Shown here one piece after another: positions 45,623 through 55,148 of a DNA stretch of 64,000 nucleotides. The stretch is from NCBI RefSeq assembly GCF_005869845.1, contig NZ_VAWF01000004.1, forward strand, positions 310,001 to 374,000, in the 5' to 3' direction. The notes beneath the pieces were generated by a model. It was not told the origin of the DNA. It did no database searches and worked only from the letters and a program-made list of their open reading frames with translations. Each line of letters starts with the position of its first letter. Position 1 is the first letter of the stretch. The translations under genes were made by a program, and so were the position numbers. Source of the DNA: Fodinibius saliphilus (lineage in GTDB: Bacteria > Bacteroidota > Rhodothermia > Balneolales > Balneolaceae).

Positions 45623-45928
45623 ATGAACCTTCAGCTATTAAATCCATTACGCTGGCGCAAGTCGTTTCTCGCTCTCATTTTGGGAGGTTTTTTGCTTATC
45701 TGGTTTACATTTATCGATACCTATAGTATATGGACTCGAGTCGAGCTAAATCAACGAAAAAGCGAGCTTCAAGAAAAAAAACAAGAACTTAGAAAGGAAA
45801 CAGCTATCCTAAAGAAAAAAATAGAAAAGCTGAAAACAGACCCTTTTCTACTTGAACGTATTGCTCGTGAAGAATATGGTATGAAAAGAGAAGGAGAGTA
45901 CATTTATAAAATCAAAGAAGTTGATTAG
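45623..45928 (+). CDS. ftsB: FtsB/DivIC-type septum formation initiator
   Basis: This is a bitopic division protein that joins the FtsL/FtsQ complex. From the ATG at 45623 it has 101 residues: a short cytoplasmic end (MNLQLLNPLRWRK), one membrane helix (LALILGGFLLIWFTF), a periplasmic coiled coil (LNQRKSELQEKKQELRKETA) and the conserved tail FLLERIAREEYGMKREGEY, the DivIC family signature. I prefer this start to the ATG at 45575 because of the promoter at 45546-45577. It is followed by the lptD-like gene. Confidence 0.88.
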   Translation: MNLQLLNPLRWRKSFLALILGGFLLIWFTFIDTYSIWTRVELNQRKSELQEKKQELRKETAILKKKIEKLKTDPFLLERIAREEYGMKREGEYIYKIKEVD

Positions 45929-46050
45929 TTATTACTGTTACATCTTCTTTCCCCTTCACTTCTTAATTGTTCTACCTTATACTATAGCCATCTTATTCGT
46001 GTTAATAATACTCCACATTTTTTAAAACCCTTTTTAGCAACAGTATCTAC

Positions 46051-48777
46051 ATGAATAGAACTGCTACATACAGTGCTTTTTATTCGGCTTTGTTGCTGTT
46101 GCTACTATTAGGATTCTCCTCTTCATTGATAGCCCAGGTTAACCGCCCCCCTATACAAGAAAGACAAACGACTCAACCAGATACAACGAAGCAATCAGCA
46201 CGTACGGGTAGTTCACAAGCTCAACAACAAGAGGGCCAAATTAACTTTGAAGCTAGCGACTCACTGGTTTTTAAAAATAAAAAAAACCGCATAGCCACAC
46301 TCTATGGATCCTCATCGGTGGTGCACAATTCAGGTGAACTGCAGTCCGGCAAAATATCAATGAATCTAGACAGCTCTCTTGTAAGTGCTAATACGCAAAC
46401 ACCACAAGACACCCTTTCTCAGCCGGTATTAATTCGCGAAAATGATCGAGTACGGAGCAATAAAATAGATTTCAACTATAAAACTGAGAAAGGACGATTT
46501 GAAGTTGCTCGTGTTGAAGTGCAAGATGGTAACTTAATAGGTACAAAAGTTAAAAATACTGGCCGTCATGTGGTCTTCCTTGAAGATGCAATTTATTCCA
46601 CATGCCAATTAGATCATCCCCACTATTACATCCAGGCAAAACGAATGAAAGTGGTAGATCGAGAAAAGATATTTTTTGAGCAAGCTCGTCTCTTTATTCT
46701 CGATATACCATACCCATTGGTATTTCCCTTTGGCTATCTGCCCGGAAAATTCGACAAAAAACAATCGGGCATTCTTGAACCCACGTATGCCTACCAAAAC
46801 AGACAAAATCGGGGTATTGGGCTACAAAACCTAGGCTGGTTTCAATACTTTAATGATTACCTAACAGGACAAGCCTCCTTTGATATCTTTACTTCTGGTG
46901 ATTTCTTTGTTGATAGCCGAGTACGGTACCGCATTCGAAATAAATTAAGTGGCAATGCCCAGATTGGATATTCACGAAATAACAGCGGCCTTGAGCCATC
47001 TGACCCAGACTTTAGTTCCAGAGTTGCTAAAGAAATTCAGATTAGTCATAACCAAGATTTTTCGCCCTATGCCAGCTTTAACTCCAGTATTCATCTGCGC
47101 ACGGAAAACTTTAATAAAATAAATGCTAATGATCCTACTGCAATAGCAGAAACTGATGCCAGCTCTAGTATCAACTATAAATATAGACATCCCGAAAGTC
47201 TTTATTCACTAAATGCTTCTATTCGACAGAATCAAAACTTTGCTACTAATACGACAAACATTACCGGACCGGAGTTAAACTTCAGCTTAAAGCGACTTTC
47301 ACCTTTTAAAAATGAAGAAACAACGGGAGATGAGGATAAATGGTATGAATCTATCTCCGTTAATTACAGCAATTCTTTTAATTCCAAATTCCGATACAAC
47401 CCTATAGATGCCGATTCAGCCCGTTATAATTGGTTCGATGCCCTAAAAGCTCCTTCAATATATCGTGAAGCCACAGGGAAGTCTGATCACTACCGTTTTG
47501 GATTCAAACAAAATGCCGGTATAAGCATGAACCAGCTGTTGCCCAGTCGTTTTTTGAATACGAGCTTAAACTTTCGTTATAACGACTATTGGTATCCTAC
47601 AACTACACGAAAAACCTTCAACAGTGATTCGGCTGAAGTGGTAGAACAACAAGTTCGAGGGCTTACATCAGCGCATGAATTCAATATGAGTCTCAATTTC
47701 TCGACACGAATTTATGGGTTAATGAATCTCAGATTGGGAAACCTCACAAGCTTCAGACATACCCTGAAACCTTCTATTGGGTTTAGCTACCAACCGGATT
47801 TTAGTAAAGATCTTTGGGGCTATTATAGAACAGTACAAACAGATACTGTAAGCCAACCCGGCCAACCCGTACCCACCCAACGGTATTCAATATTTGAAAA
47901 TGAAATATTCGGAGGGCCCGGAAGAGGCGAACAACAACAGTTAAATTTCAGACTCGGAAATGTATTTGAAGCTAAATCTGTGAAGCGTGACTCTACCGGA
48001 GAAAAAAAGGAAAATGTAATTAGTCTTATAGACCAACTAGACTTTAGATCAAGCTATAATTTTGCAGCTGACAGCCTAAAACTATCGGATTTAAACTCTA
48101 GCCTCAGAGCAAAAATATTACCTGGCATGAATATTAATGCCAGTGCTAACTTTAATTTTTATAAACGCAATTCTGAAGGCCGTAAGATTGATAAGTTTCT
48201 TATCACCAACTCAAAAAAAATGCTTGAACTCACTCGATTTCAAGTTAGCACCAGTTATTCAGTGCAGCTCGGTGAGAAAGGGTTTCAGCCTAATAACAAA
48301 CCGCATTATCCGGCTAACTACGACCCACTAAACCAAAGTATCTTCCGGCCTGTAGATCCCCATTTTAATACACAACCCATTCAGGATTTTAAGTCACCTT
48401 TTTCATTTTCAATTAACTTCAGTTATAACTGGCGTTTAAACCCTACGGGCAAAAACAATAAAAGCGCGACGATAAATGCCAGGAATATAAACTTAAAACT
48501 TACTCCCAAATGGGACTTTCGTACCCAAATAGGATATGACTTCGTTCGTAAGGAACTCACTCCTTCCCAATTTTCGTTAAACAGAAAGCTACATTGCTGG
48601 GACCTCTCTTTTACCATGAACCCTTTTGGAGAAAGAAAGTACTATTTCTTTTCCTTGCGAATTAATGCCAGTCGCCTGCAGGGCATCATCCAAAAGCTCC
48701 CGGGACTCAATAACCTTGAGAGGGGATCTCGTGGTACCGGTAGGTCACCACGCGGCTTTGGTGGTGGAAATTTTTAA
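46051..48777 (+). CDS. LptD-like LPS-assembly outer-membrane protein
   Basis: LptD puts lipopolysaccharide into the outer leaflet of the outer membrane. The 908-residue protein has a signal peptide (about 1-28), a Gln/Thr-rich linker and an OstA-like beta-jellyroll (about 65-200; SDSLVFKNKKNRIATLYGSSSV, LIGTKVKNTGRHVVFLEDAIYST). A long barrel follows with the LptD signature IPYPLVFPFGYLPGK, SGILEPTY. The tail is Gly/Arg-rich. It is the divergent Bacteroidota-type LptD. The last 4 bases overlap the convergent ribE gene. Confidence 0.85.
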   Translation: MNRTATYSAFYSALLLLLLLGFSSSLIAQVNRPPIQERQTTQPDTTKQSARTGSSQAQQQEGQINFEASDSLVFKNKKNRIATLYGSSSVVHNSGELQSGKISMNLDSSLVSANTQTPQDTLSQPVLIRENDRVRSNKIDFNYKTEKGRFEVARVEVQDGNLIGTKVKNTGRHVVFLEDAIYSTCQLDHPHYYIQAKRMKVVDREKIFFEQARLFILDIPYPLVFPFGYLPGKFDKKQSGILEPTYAYQNRQNRGIGLQNLGWFQYFNDYLTGQASFDIFTSGDFFVDSRVRYRIRNKLSGNAQIGYSRNNSGLEPSDPDFSSRVAKEIQISHNQDFSPYASFNSSIHLRTENFNKINANDPTAIAETDASSSINYKYRHPESLYSLNASIRQNQNFATNTTNITGPELNFSLKRLSPFKNEETTGDEDKWYESISVNYSNSFNSKFRYNPIDADSARYNWFDALKAPSIYREATGKSDHYRFGFKQNAGISMNQLLPSRFLNTSLNFRYNDYWYPTTTRKTFNSDSAEVVEQQVRGLTSAHEFNMSLNFSTRIYGLMNLRLGNLTSFRHTLKPSIGFSYQPDFSKDLWGYYRTVQTDTVSQPGQPVPTQRYSIFENEIFGGPGRGEQQQLNFRLGNVFEAKSVKRDSTGEKKENVISLIDQLDFRSSYNFAADSLKLSDLNSSLRAKILPGMNINASANFNFYKRNSEGRKIDKFLITNSKKMLELTRFQVSTSYSVQLGEKGFQPNNKPHYPANYDPLNQSIFRPVDPHFNTQPIQDFKSPFSFSINFSYNWRLNPTGKNNKSATINARNINLKLTPKWDFRTQIGYDFVRKELTPSQFSLNRKLHCWDLSFTMNPFGERKYYFFSLRINASRLQGIIQKLPGLNNLERGSRGTGRSPRGFGGGNF

Positions 48778-49367
48778 GATTCGCGATTTTCGAGATACTT
48801 TAACACATATTTGCCAAGAATATCGAACTCCAGGTTTACCGTATCACCCACTTTTTTTGTGCACAGATTGGTATGTTCATAGGTGTAAGGAATTATCGCA
48901 ACACGGAAACTATTTTCCTGCTCATTAGCGACTGTCAAGCTAATACCATCTATGGAAATACTTCCTCGTCCTACAATTAACCCCGAATGCTCTTGGGGAT
49001 ATTCAATAGTAAAAAGCCAATCGGTACCTTCTTTCTTAATATCTGTTACTGTACCCGTTGCATCTACATGCCCCTGTACTATATGACCATCCAATAATTG
49101 GTCGAGACGCAAGGATCGCTCCAGGTTAACCAATGACTCCTTTTCCAAGTCCCCAATATTAGTTTTTCGAAGCGTCTCTTCTACACTTTGCACTGTAAAA
49201 GATACGTTGTCACAGCCTGTTACCGTATGACAAACACCATTAATACAGATACTTTGATCAATATCCAGCTTATCCGCGAAATCAGCTACAATAGTGATCT
49301 CTTTGCCGCCATCCAGGTTCGTTACCTGTTTTACATTACCAACTGATTTTATTATTCCTGTAAACAT
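48774..49367 (-). CDS. ribE: Riboflavin synthase, alpha subunit
   Basis: The enzyme dismutates 6,7-dimethyl-8-ribityllumazine to riboflavin. The 197-residue protein has two lumazine-binding repeats, starts MFTGIIKSVGNV, and shows SICINGVCHTVTGCD in repeat 1 and SISIDGISLTVAN in repeat 2. It is complete. The ribD gene lies 15 bases upstream on the same strand. Its stop codon overlaps the end of the lptD-like gene by 4 bases. Confidence 0.95.
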   Translation of the reverse strand: MFTGIIKSVGNVKQVTNLDGGKEITIVADFADKLDIDQSICINGVCHTVTGCDNVSFTVQSVEETLRKTNIGDLEKESLVNLERSLRLDQLLDGHIVQGHVDATGTVTDIKKEGTDWLFTIEYPQEHSGLIVGRGSISIDGISLTVANEQENSFRVAIIPYTYEHTNLCTKKVGDTVNLEFDILGKYVLKYLENRES

Positions 49368-49382
49368 ATTGCTATCTGAAAA

Positions 49383-50498
49383 TTAAAAATAACCGCTAAA
49401 TAAGATATCATCACCGACCTGTTTCCACTCCACTTCCCGAAACTCCATTATCTCCGACATATGATTTATCCCCACGCCCAAAACTGATCTTGTGCCTCCC
49501 CCCAGCATTTTGGGAGCAATAAAACATTCAACTTTATCAACCAAGTTTTCACGAAGTAAAGCCGAAGCCAAACTCTGCCCTGCTTCTACTAAAATTGAGG
49601 TAATCGGTTGTTTCCCCAGTTCTTTTAAAGCATCAGCCAAATTGGTATGCCCATTTTTTTCATCTACCAGCAAAGTAGATCCACGAAAGTAGTCTGACTT
49701 TAACATATTAAGCATAGGATCAGCTTCTTCTCGGTACTTTTGCTCATTATGTGTAATTACAATTGTTTTTTCTTCATACTGATCGGTAAATAAATTTAGA
49801 TCATCAGGCAATTCCAATGGTCCGTCAATCACTACTCGCTTAGGTTGCCGCCCTTCTACATGCCGAACCGTAAGCCGGGGGTTATCCAACAAGGCGGTAT
49901 TTCTGCCAACCATTACGGCATCATACTTACTCCGCCATTTATGTACCAGAGCCCTTGAGTGCTGGCCGCTAATCCACTCAGAATCCCCATCCGGGGCGGC
50001 AATATACCCATCTAATGTTTGTGCAATCTTTAGCGCAACAAACGGTCGCCCCCATTTTTGGTGATGCAGAAAAAACTCATTCAACCTTTCTGCCTGCTCT
50101 TCCAATATACCAACCTTAACATCAATATCATGATCCCGGAGATATTCAATGCCTTTTCCTGCAACCTTGGGGGTGGGATCTTCCATAGCCACCACAACCC
50201 GACCTATCGGTAGCTCTGCTAATAACTCACAGCAGGGAGGAGTATTCCCATGATGGGCACAGGGCTCTAACGTTACATAAACAGTAGCTCCATCTAACAA
50301 CTCTTTATTTGAAACTGAATTTACCGCATTTCTCTCGGCATGAGCCTGTCCATATTGCTCGTGGATACCCTGTGCTATTTTCTCCCCCTCTGCCGATACA
50401 ATCACGCAACCGACCATGGGGTTGGGTGAGACGTAGCCCGCCCCCCTATCGGCAATTTCGAGGGCCAGACTCATCCATTTCTTATCTTCTTCGTTCAT
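49383..50498 (-). CDS. ribD: Bifunctional riboflavin biosynthesis deaminase/reductase
   Basis: RibD performs the deamination and reduction steps after GTP cyclohydrolase II. The 371-residue protein has an N-terminal cytidine-deaminase-like zinc domain: HAERNAV (53-59), LEPCAHHGNTPPCC (77-90, zinc ligands H53, C80, C89). From about residue 148 there is a reductase domain, with VALKIAQTLDGYIA and DSEWISG. It is complete, and upstream of ribE in a two-gene operon. I see no FMN riboswitch in the 151 bases before it. Confidence 0.95.
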   Translation of the reverse strand: MNEEDKKWMSLALEIADRGAGYVSPNPMVGCVIVSAEGEKIAQGIHEQYGQAHAERNAVNSVSNKELLDGATVYVTLEPCAHHGNTPPCCELLAELPIGRVVVAMEDPTPKVAGKGIEYLRDHDIDVKVGILEEQAERLNEFFLHHQKWGRPFVALKIAQTLDGYIAAPDGDSEWISGQHSRALVHKWRSKYDAVMVGRNTALLDNPRLTVRHVEGRQPKRVVIDGPLELPDDLNLFTDQYEEKTIVITHNEQKYREEADPMLNMLKSDYFRGSTLLVDEKNGHTNLADALKELGKQPITSILVEAGQSLASALLRENLVDKVECFIAPKMLGGGTRSVLGVGINHMSEIMEFREVEWKQVGDDILFSGYF

Positions 50499-50600
50499 AA
50501 TTTCATGAAAAATATAAATAAGGATTTAAACTATAACCATTACAAGGCCCTTAACTTAACAATCAAAAAAAGCTGTGAGGGAAACACTTAAAATACAAAA

Positions 50601-50625
50601 GGGCAAGAAGAATTCCTTCTTGCCC
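50601..50625 (-). terminator. Intrinsic terminator of the PpiD-like gene
   Basis: GGGCAAGAAG (50601-50610) and CTTCTTGCCC (50616-50625) form a perfect 10-bp stem with a 5-base loop. On the minus strand it is followed by TTTTGTATTTT. It lies 25 bases beyond the stop of the foldase gene. Confidence 0.85.
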
Positions 50626-50649
50626 TCAAGATTAAAAACCGAATAGGAT

Positions 50650-52425
50650 TTATCCTCGTAAAACCTGAGCCCTGTTATCTTCGATATCAGCTTCTTCTTT
50701 TAATTGCTCAATCCAGGTGCTCATAAATGCCGAACTCTTTTCACGCTGAAGTTGACGGCGGATCTGCTGGCGAGCAGAAGATGTCAAATTTGAAACATCA
50801 GCTTCACGAAGCTTATCAATCTTGACGATAAAAGCCGCACTTTTCCCTTCGATAGCAGAAGAACGCTCACCTTCCTCAAGACCAAAAACCATACCAATTA
50901 CTCTTGGTTCTCGCCCTGCTCCGGGAATAGTACTAGCATCTTGTGTAAGAGACTGTGCCGTAGCAAGTTCTTTACCTGCCGCTTCTGCCAAGGCGCTCAT
51001 ACTTTCATTTTCTGATGCCAGCTTATCGGCCCGGTCCAACATAACTTGCTTACGCTTGTTATTTTCAACAAGGGTCTGAATCTGATTTTTCACCTCTTCA
51101 AAAGGTCGCGTACCGGGAGGGGTAATTTCAGATACTTTCAGAACCACAAACTGCCCTGCCAATTCGATTGTATTAGAAATATCTCCTTCCTCCGCATTTT
51201 CCAGGAAATTCATAATTTGGCGACTTTGGCCAATACCGGAAATAAAGTTATTTCCTTTTGTAGCAAAAGCCTCCTTAACGTTCAGAGAACGACGTTCAAC
51301 CTCTGTCTCAAACCCTTCCTGTTCTGCGAAAAAACTGAAGTCATCTGCTTTTTCTGCTCGTTTATCAATAGTAGCAATAGGATCTGCAGTAATATCCTGG
51401 CTAAAAACAACAAAGCGAACTTCATCTGATGTTTCTTCCAGCTTTTTCAACAAATACAAGCGACCACCATCTTTAATAAGATCAGTCACTCCCCCCTCAT
51501 CAACCTGAATAACGGGCCGAAAGAGTTCTCGAACATCTTCCTTAGGAACAAGTTCTGCACTGTATTCCGTGGTCGATTGATATCGGTTTAAGAATAAAGA
51601 GTCATTCTCTGCTTTAGCAAAATCTGACTTTAGTTGCTTCATATCCCTAATTGTACGGGCTGTATCCTGTGCCGTAGGTTTTTTGTCAAAAGAAATATAT
51701 TTAAAACGATAAGACTCTTTACGTTTATATTTATCAGAATTCGAATTATAATATTCCCGCATTTCGTCTTCAGTAACCGCAACTTCGCTCTCTGTGGCCT
51801 CTGCATAGGGGAACCGAACAAAAGAAATATCTGTCGAGGTATTACGTCGAATATATTCTTGCTCAACTTCGTAATCACTTACTTCCATTGAGGACTGCAG
51901 GTAGTTTGTCATCTTCTGCTGACGACGTTTTTGGCGCATCTGCTGCTCAATTTGAATCCAAACCTGCTTATTCTCCGGAGATTCAATAGCATTTTGAAGG
52001 GCAACACGATCAATAGTACCATCTTCTCTAGCAAACTGTTTGCGAATAAAGGGATCAGGATTAGGTCCGGTAATCATATCAACGACCTCTTGGTCCGTAA
52101 CTTTTATTCCCAAAGCATCCATCTTTTGCTGAATCAGCTTCCCTGTCACAAGTTCATTCCAAACCTGCTCCTGGTACTGAGCACGTACTTCCGGAGTCAT
52201 GGAATTGCCACTTTGCTGGTTGTACTGCCGAGTATAATACTGCATTCGGTTATTATACTCCTCAAGTGAAATTGTTTCACCATTAACAGCGCCAAGCGAT
52301 CGTGGACCACGCTGTAGCACGCTAAAAAAGTCGGTGTCCTGCAACATCCAAAGTATACCGAATGAGAAAATAAGCACCCATAGAATAACTCCGGTACCTT
52401 TCCTCATTTTTTCCATTACACCCAT
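50650..52425 (-). CDS. PpiD/SurA-like periplasmic foldase (peptidyl-prolyl isomerase family)
   Basis: The 591-residue protein is anchored by one N-terminal helix (about 13-28) and otherwise lies in the periplasm. It begins like PpiD (MRKGTGVILWVLIFSFGILW) and has a SurA_N-type chaperone domain (about 45-230, with NGETISLEEYNNRMQYY). A central parvulin-like region and a second C-terminal repeat (IPGAGREPRVIGMVFGLEEG) follow. It assists folding of exported and outer-membrane proteins. The parvulin active-site motif is weak, so chaperone use without isomerase activity is possible. Confidence 0.85.
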   Translation of the reverse strand: MGVMEKMRKGTGVILWVLIFSFGILWMLQDTDFFSVLQRGPRSLGAVNGETISLEEYNNRMQYYTRQYNQQSGNSMTPEVRAQYQEQVWNELVTGKLIQQKMDALGIKVTDQEVVDMITGPNPDPFIRKQFAREDGTIDRVALQNAIESPENKQVWIQIEQQMRQKRRQQKMTNYLQSSMEVSDYEVEQEYIRRNTSTDISFVRFPYAEATESEVAVTEDEMREYYNSNSDKYKRKESYRFKYISFDKKPTAQDTARTIRDMKQLKSDFAKAENDSLFLNRYQSTTEYSAELVPKEDVRELFRPVIQVDEGGVTDLIKDGGRLYLLKKLEETSDEVRFVVFSQDITADPIATIDKRAEKADDFSFFAEQEGFETEVERRSLNVKEAFATKGNNFISGIGQSRQIMNFLENAEEGDISNTIELAGQFVVLKVSEITPPGTRPFEEVKNQIQTLVENNKRKQVMLDRADKLASENESMSALAEAAGKELATAQSLTQDASTIPGAGREPRVIGMVFGLEEGERSSAIEGKSAAFIVKIDKLREADVSNLTSSARQQIRRQLQREKSSAFMSTWIEQLKEEADIEDNRAQVLRG

Positions 52426-52592
52426 ATATAAATCCTCTTATCTACGTCTTAATTGGTTCAAAAAAATATTGGCAGAATAAACCACCTATTTATAAGCTTC
52501 CAAATATACAAGAAGCCTTTGCTAAGAGCAATTTCACTGCTTCAGAAACTTACTGTTGATCAATCTTGCTCGAACTGTACGATTCTCTACGG

Positions 52593-53522
52593 TTAAAATA
52601 CCTCAATAAGCCGCATATGCTTGAGATATTTTCTGGGATTTTCGTTGATATTTTTTATCAATAAATCCATCTCGCCCGACATCGACTCCAAGTTATTGTA
52701 GAGAGTAGAATCATTAACGAGCTTACCCAAACTGCCTTCCCCATTATTAATCTTGGTCAATATTTGATTAAGCTGGCTATTGGTCTTCTGGAGATCTGTA
52801 CTCAAACGTTCCAGCTCTTCCAATGAATTCTCAAATCCGATCATTACCGAATCTACCCGAGACTTATTGCGCATACTTACCGTATCCACATTCGCCAAAA
52901 AGTTACTCGCATGCCCGATACTGGACTCCAAATCTTCTTTCTTACGCTCAAAAAGAGAAGCCATATCGTTCGTCGTACTGCGTAGATCTTCTATTACTTT
53001 GTCTACCTTGCCTTGATTTTCTTTGTCCACAATTTTGTTCAACTGTTCAAGTAACTCATTCAACTTTCCAAAGGACTCAGAAACATCTTCACTAAGTTGC
53101 TCACCTTCCTCTTTTAATGTTTCCATCATACCGGTATTATAAACGCCCTTCAGGGTATCTCCATACTTCAAGTTTTTTGGTGAATTTCCTCGCTCCACCA
53201 CAATTGCTTTTTCATTAAGCAGACCGGAAGATTCCAGATGAGCTACTGAATTTTCAGGAATTCCTACATCCAGATCAAAACTCATTGTCACCTTTACGCT
53301 GTCATTATTCGCCAGCTGCAATTTTTTTACGGACCCTACTTTTACCCCATTGATATAGATATAATTACCGGGTGAAAGTCCATCCGTACGATCAAAATAT
53401 GAGTGTACTACCTTAGACTGGCGAAGCAGGGGAAGGTCACTCATTATACGATAGCCGATAAAGCCAAAAACTATGGCAGCTAATATTGTTAGTGCTACTT
53501 TTAATTCATTACTTATTTTCAA
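52593..53522 (-). CDS. mlaD: MlaD-family (MCE domain) lipid-transport protein
   Basis: The 309-residue protein has one N-terminal membrane helix (about 8-26), an MCE domain (about 36-115; RTDGLSPGNYIYINGVKVGSV, VPENSVAHLESSGLLNEKAIVV-like sequence), and a long helical C-terminal coiled coil with a late GEGSLGKLVNDSTLY repeat. This is the periplasmic ring of Mla-type ABC phospholipid transporters. The gene is the last of mlaE-mlaF-mlaD. No mlaB or mlaC gene is present in the window. Confidence 0.9.
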   Translation of the reverse strand: MKISNELKVALTILAAIVFGFIGYRIMSDLPLLRQSKVVHSYFDRTDGLSPGNYIYINGVKVGSVKKLQLANNDSVKVTMSFDLDVGIPENSVAHLESSGLLNEKAIVVERGNSPKNLKYGDTLKGVYNTGMMETLKEEGEQLSEDVSESFGKLNELLEQLNKIVDKENQGKVDKVIEDLRSTTNDMASLFERKKEDLESSIGHASNFLANVDTVSMRNKSRVDSVMIGFENSLEELERLSTDLQKTNSQLNQILTKINNGEGSLGKLVNDSTLYNNLESMSGEMDLLIKNINENPRKYLKHMRLIEVF

Positions 53523-53533
53523 AATATCTCCTG

Positions 53534-54274
53534 TTAATTTCTTATTTGATACTCACTGGCAGTTACAAAACTTATAACATCTTCGCTGTCACTGTTTCGT
53601 AATTCTTCAACAGTTCCATACCAGGCAAGACGTTGGTTTTCTAAAAATGCCACTTTTGTTGCAATTTTAAGAACGCTATGTATATCGTGTGTTACTACAA
53701 TAGATGTAATATTTAAATTTTTTGACATAGAAATGATGAGCTGATTTATCTCCTCAGAAGTTTTAGGATCAAGACCTGAAGTAGGCTCATCATATATTAA
53801 AAAGTCGGGCTGTAAAATTGTAGCTCGTGCAAGAGCCACTCGGCGCCGCATCCCACCAGAAAGCTCAGCCGGCGATTTTTCACTAGTTCCCGCCAGATTT
53901 ACCATTCCCAGGGCTTCCATCACTTTATCAGTTATTTCCTCTTCGTTAAGTTCGGTAAAATAACGAAGTGGGAAAGCGATATTTTCGAAGGTATTCAGGG
54001 AATCAAATAAGGCCGACCCCTGAAATAGCACCCCAAATCGCTGGCGCATCTTTCTCAACGCTATATATTCGAGATCAAACACATTTCTGCCATCAATAAT
54101 AACTTCTCCAGAATCGGGGTACATAAGAGCATTTAAGTGCTTTACCAGCACCGACTTACCACACCCGGACCGCCCAATGATAGCAACCGTTTCTCCATCC
54201 TCTATAGAAAAAGAAACGTCTTTCCAGACGAGGTTTGAACCGAAACTTTTTGTGAGATTACGTATCTCTATCAT
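53534..54274 (-). CDS. mlaF: ABC transporter ATPase, MlaF type
   Basis: The 246-residue ATPase powers the Mla lipid transporter. It has Walker A GRSGCGKSVLVKHL, a Q-loop, the signature LSGGMRRRVALARA, Walker B FLIYDEPTSGLD and the VTHDI switch His. The GGMRRR form of the signature is typical of MlaF (Mkl) proteins. It lies 15 bases after mlaE and 11 bases before mlaD, in one operon. Confidence 0.94.
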   Translation of the reverse strand: MIEIRNLTKSFGSNLVWKDVSFSIEDGETVAIIGRSGCGKSVLVKHLNALMYPDSGEVIIDGRNVFDLEYIALRKMRQRFGVLFQGSALFDSLNTFENIAFPLRYFTELNEEEITDKVMEALGMVNLAGTSEKSPAELSGGMRRRVALARATILQPDFLIYDEPTSGLDPKTSEEINQLIISMSKNLNITSIVVTHDIHSVLKIATKVAFLENQRLAWYGTVEELRNSDSEDVISFVTASEYQIRN

Positions 54275-54289
54275 TCTTCCTTACTAAAA

Positions 54290-55036
54290 TTATAAAAATA
54301 CCGCAGCCAATACGAAATCAGCTAATAGTACATATATACAGCTTAAAACTGTAGCTTGGGTTGTGCTGTTTCCTACACCTTCAGCTCCTCCGCTTGCATA
54401 GTATCCCTTGAAACAAGAGATAGAAGTTATAACATATCCAAAAACAAAGGCTTTGAGAAGACCAAAGGTAACATCCCAAGGATAAAACAGGGCACGCGCC
54501 CCCTCTACATACTCGGCAGGTGTAACTGCTCCTGACATGAAACCGGCTACTAACCCCCCTAAAATACCTGATATACTTGCAAAAATATATAACATAGGAA
54601 ACATAATAAGTCCTGACAATACACGGGGTAGAACTAAAAAAGAGACCGAGTTAAACCCCATCGATTCAAGGGCATCTATCTGCTCGCTCACTCGCATAGT
54701 TCCCAGCTCGGTTGCAATACGGGCCCCCACTTTACCGGCCAGCACCAAACTGGTTATTACTGCTGCCAACTCAATAAGCAGTGATTCGGCAGTTATAGAT
54801 CCAATAAACGATTTTGAGATAAATGCTGAATCCAGCTGGTATGCTGTTTGTATCGTCATCACTGCGCCGGTAAAAATACCCGTCAATAGTACAATTGGCA
54901 CAGATTCGTAGCCTATTTTAAGTAGCTCGTGAACTAAGTTCTTTTTATATGTATTAAATTCATACAACGAGCGTAGCGACCGATATAACAGCAGACTGTA
55001 TCTTCCTAGTTTTTCAAGTGCTTCCATAAATAACAT
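54290..55036 (-). CDS. mlaE: ABC transporter permease, MlaE type
   Basis: The 248-residue membrane protein has five or six helices. The MlaE family core is ELAAVITSLVLAGKVGARIATELGTMRVSEQIDALESMG (about 89-127), with the EQIDALE coupling helix and the C-terminal GAEGVGNSTTQATV. It moves phospholipids between membranes with MlaF and MlaD. It is the first gene of the operon and starts divergently from the K+ channel gene. Confidence 0.94.
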   Translation of the reverse strand: MLFMEALEKLGRYSLLLYRSLRSLYEFNTYKKNLVHELLKIGYESVPIVLLTGIFTGAVMTIQTAYQLDSAFISKSFIGSITAESLLIELAAVITSLVLAGKVGARIATELGTMRVSEQIDALESMGFNSVSFLVLPRVLSGLIMFPMLYIFASISGILGGLVAGFMSGAVTPAEYVEGARALFYPWDVTFGLLKAFVFGYVITSISCFKGYYASGGAEGVGNSTTQATVLSCIYVLLADFVLAAVFL

Positions 55037-55148
55037 TTTACTAAAATAACGCTTGGAAACTATTAAATTTCCACGTAGTTGTCATTTCGTGCGCTTTATT
55101 TTTTCAACTATATTACATCCATCTTAAATTCCGGCGATTACAAACTCT

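Noticed and set aside
50499-50649. FMN riboswitch before ribD-ribE
   Set aside because: The gap is AT-rich and short, holds only the terminator of the PpiD-like gene, and shows no RFN-element pattern.
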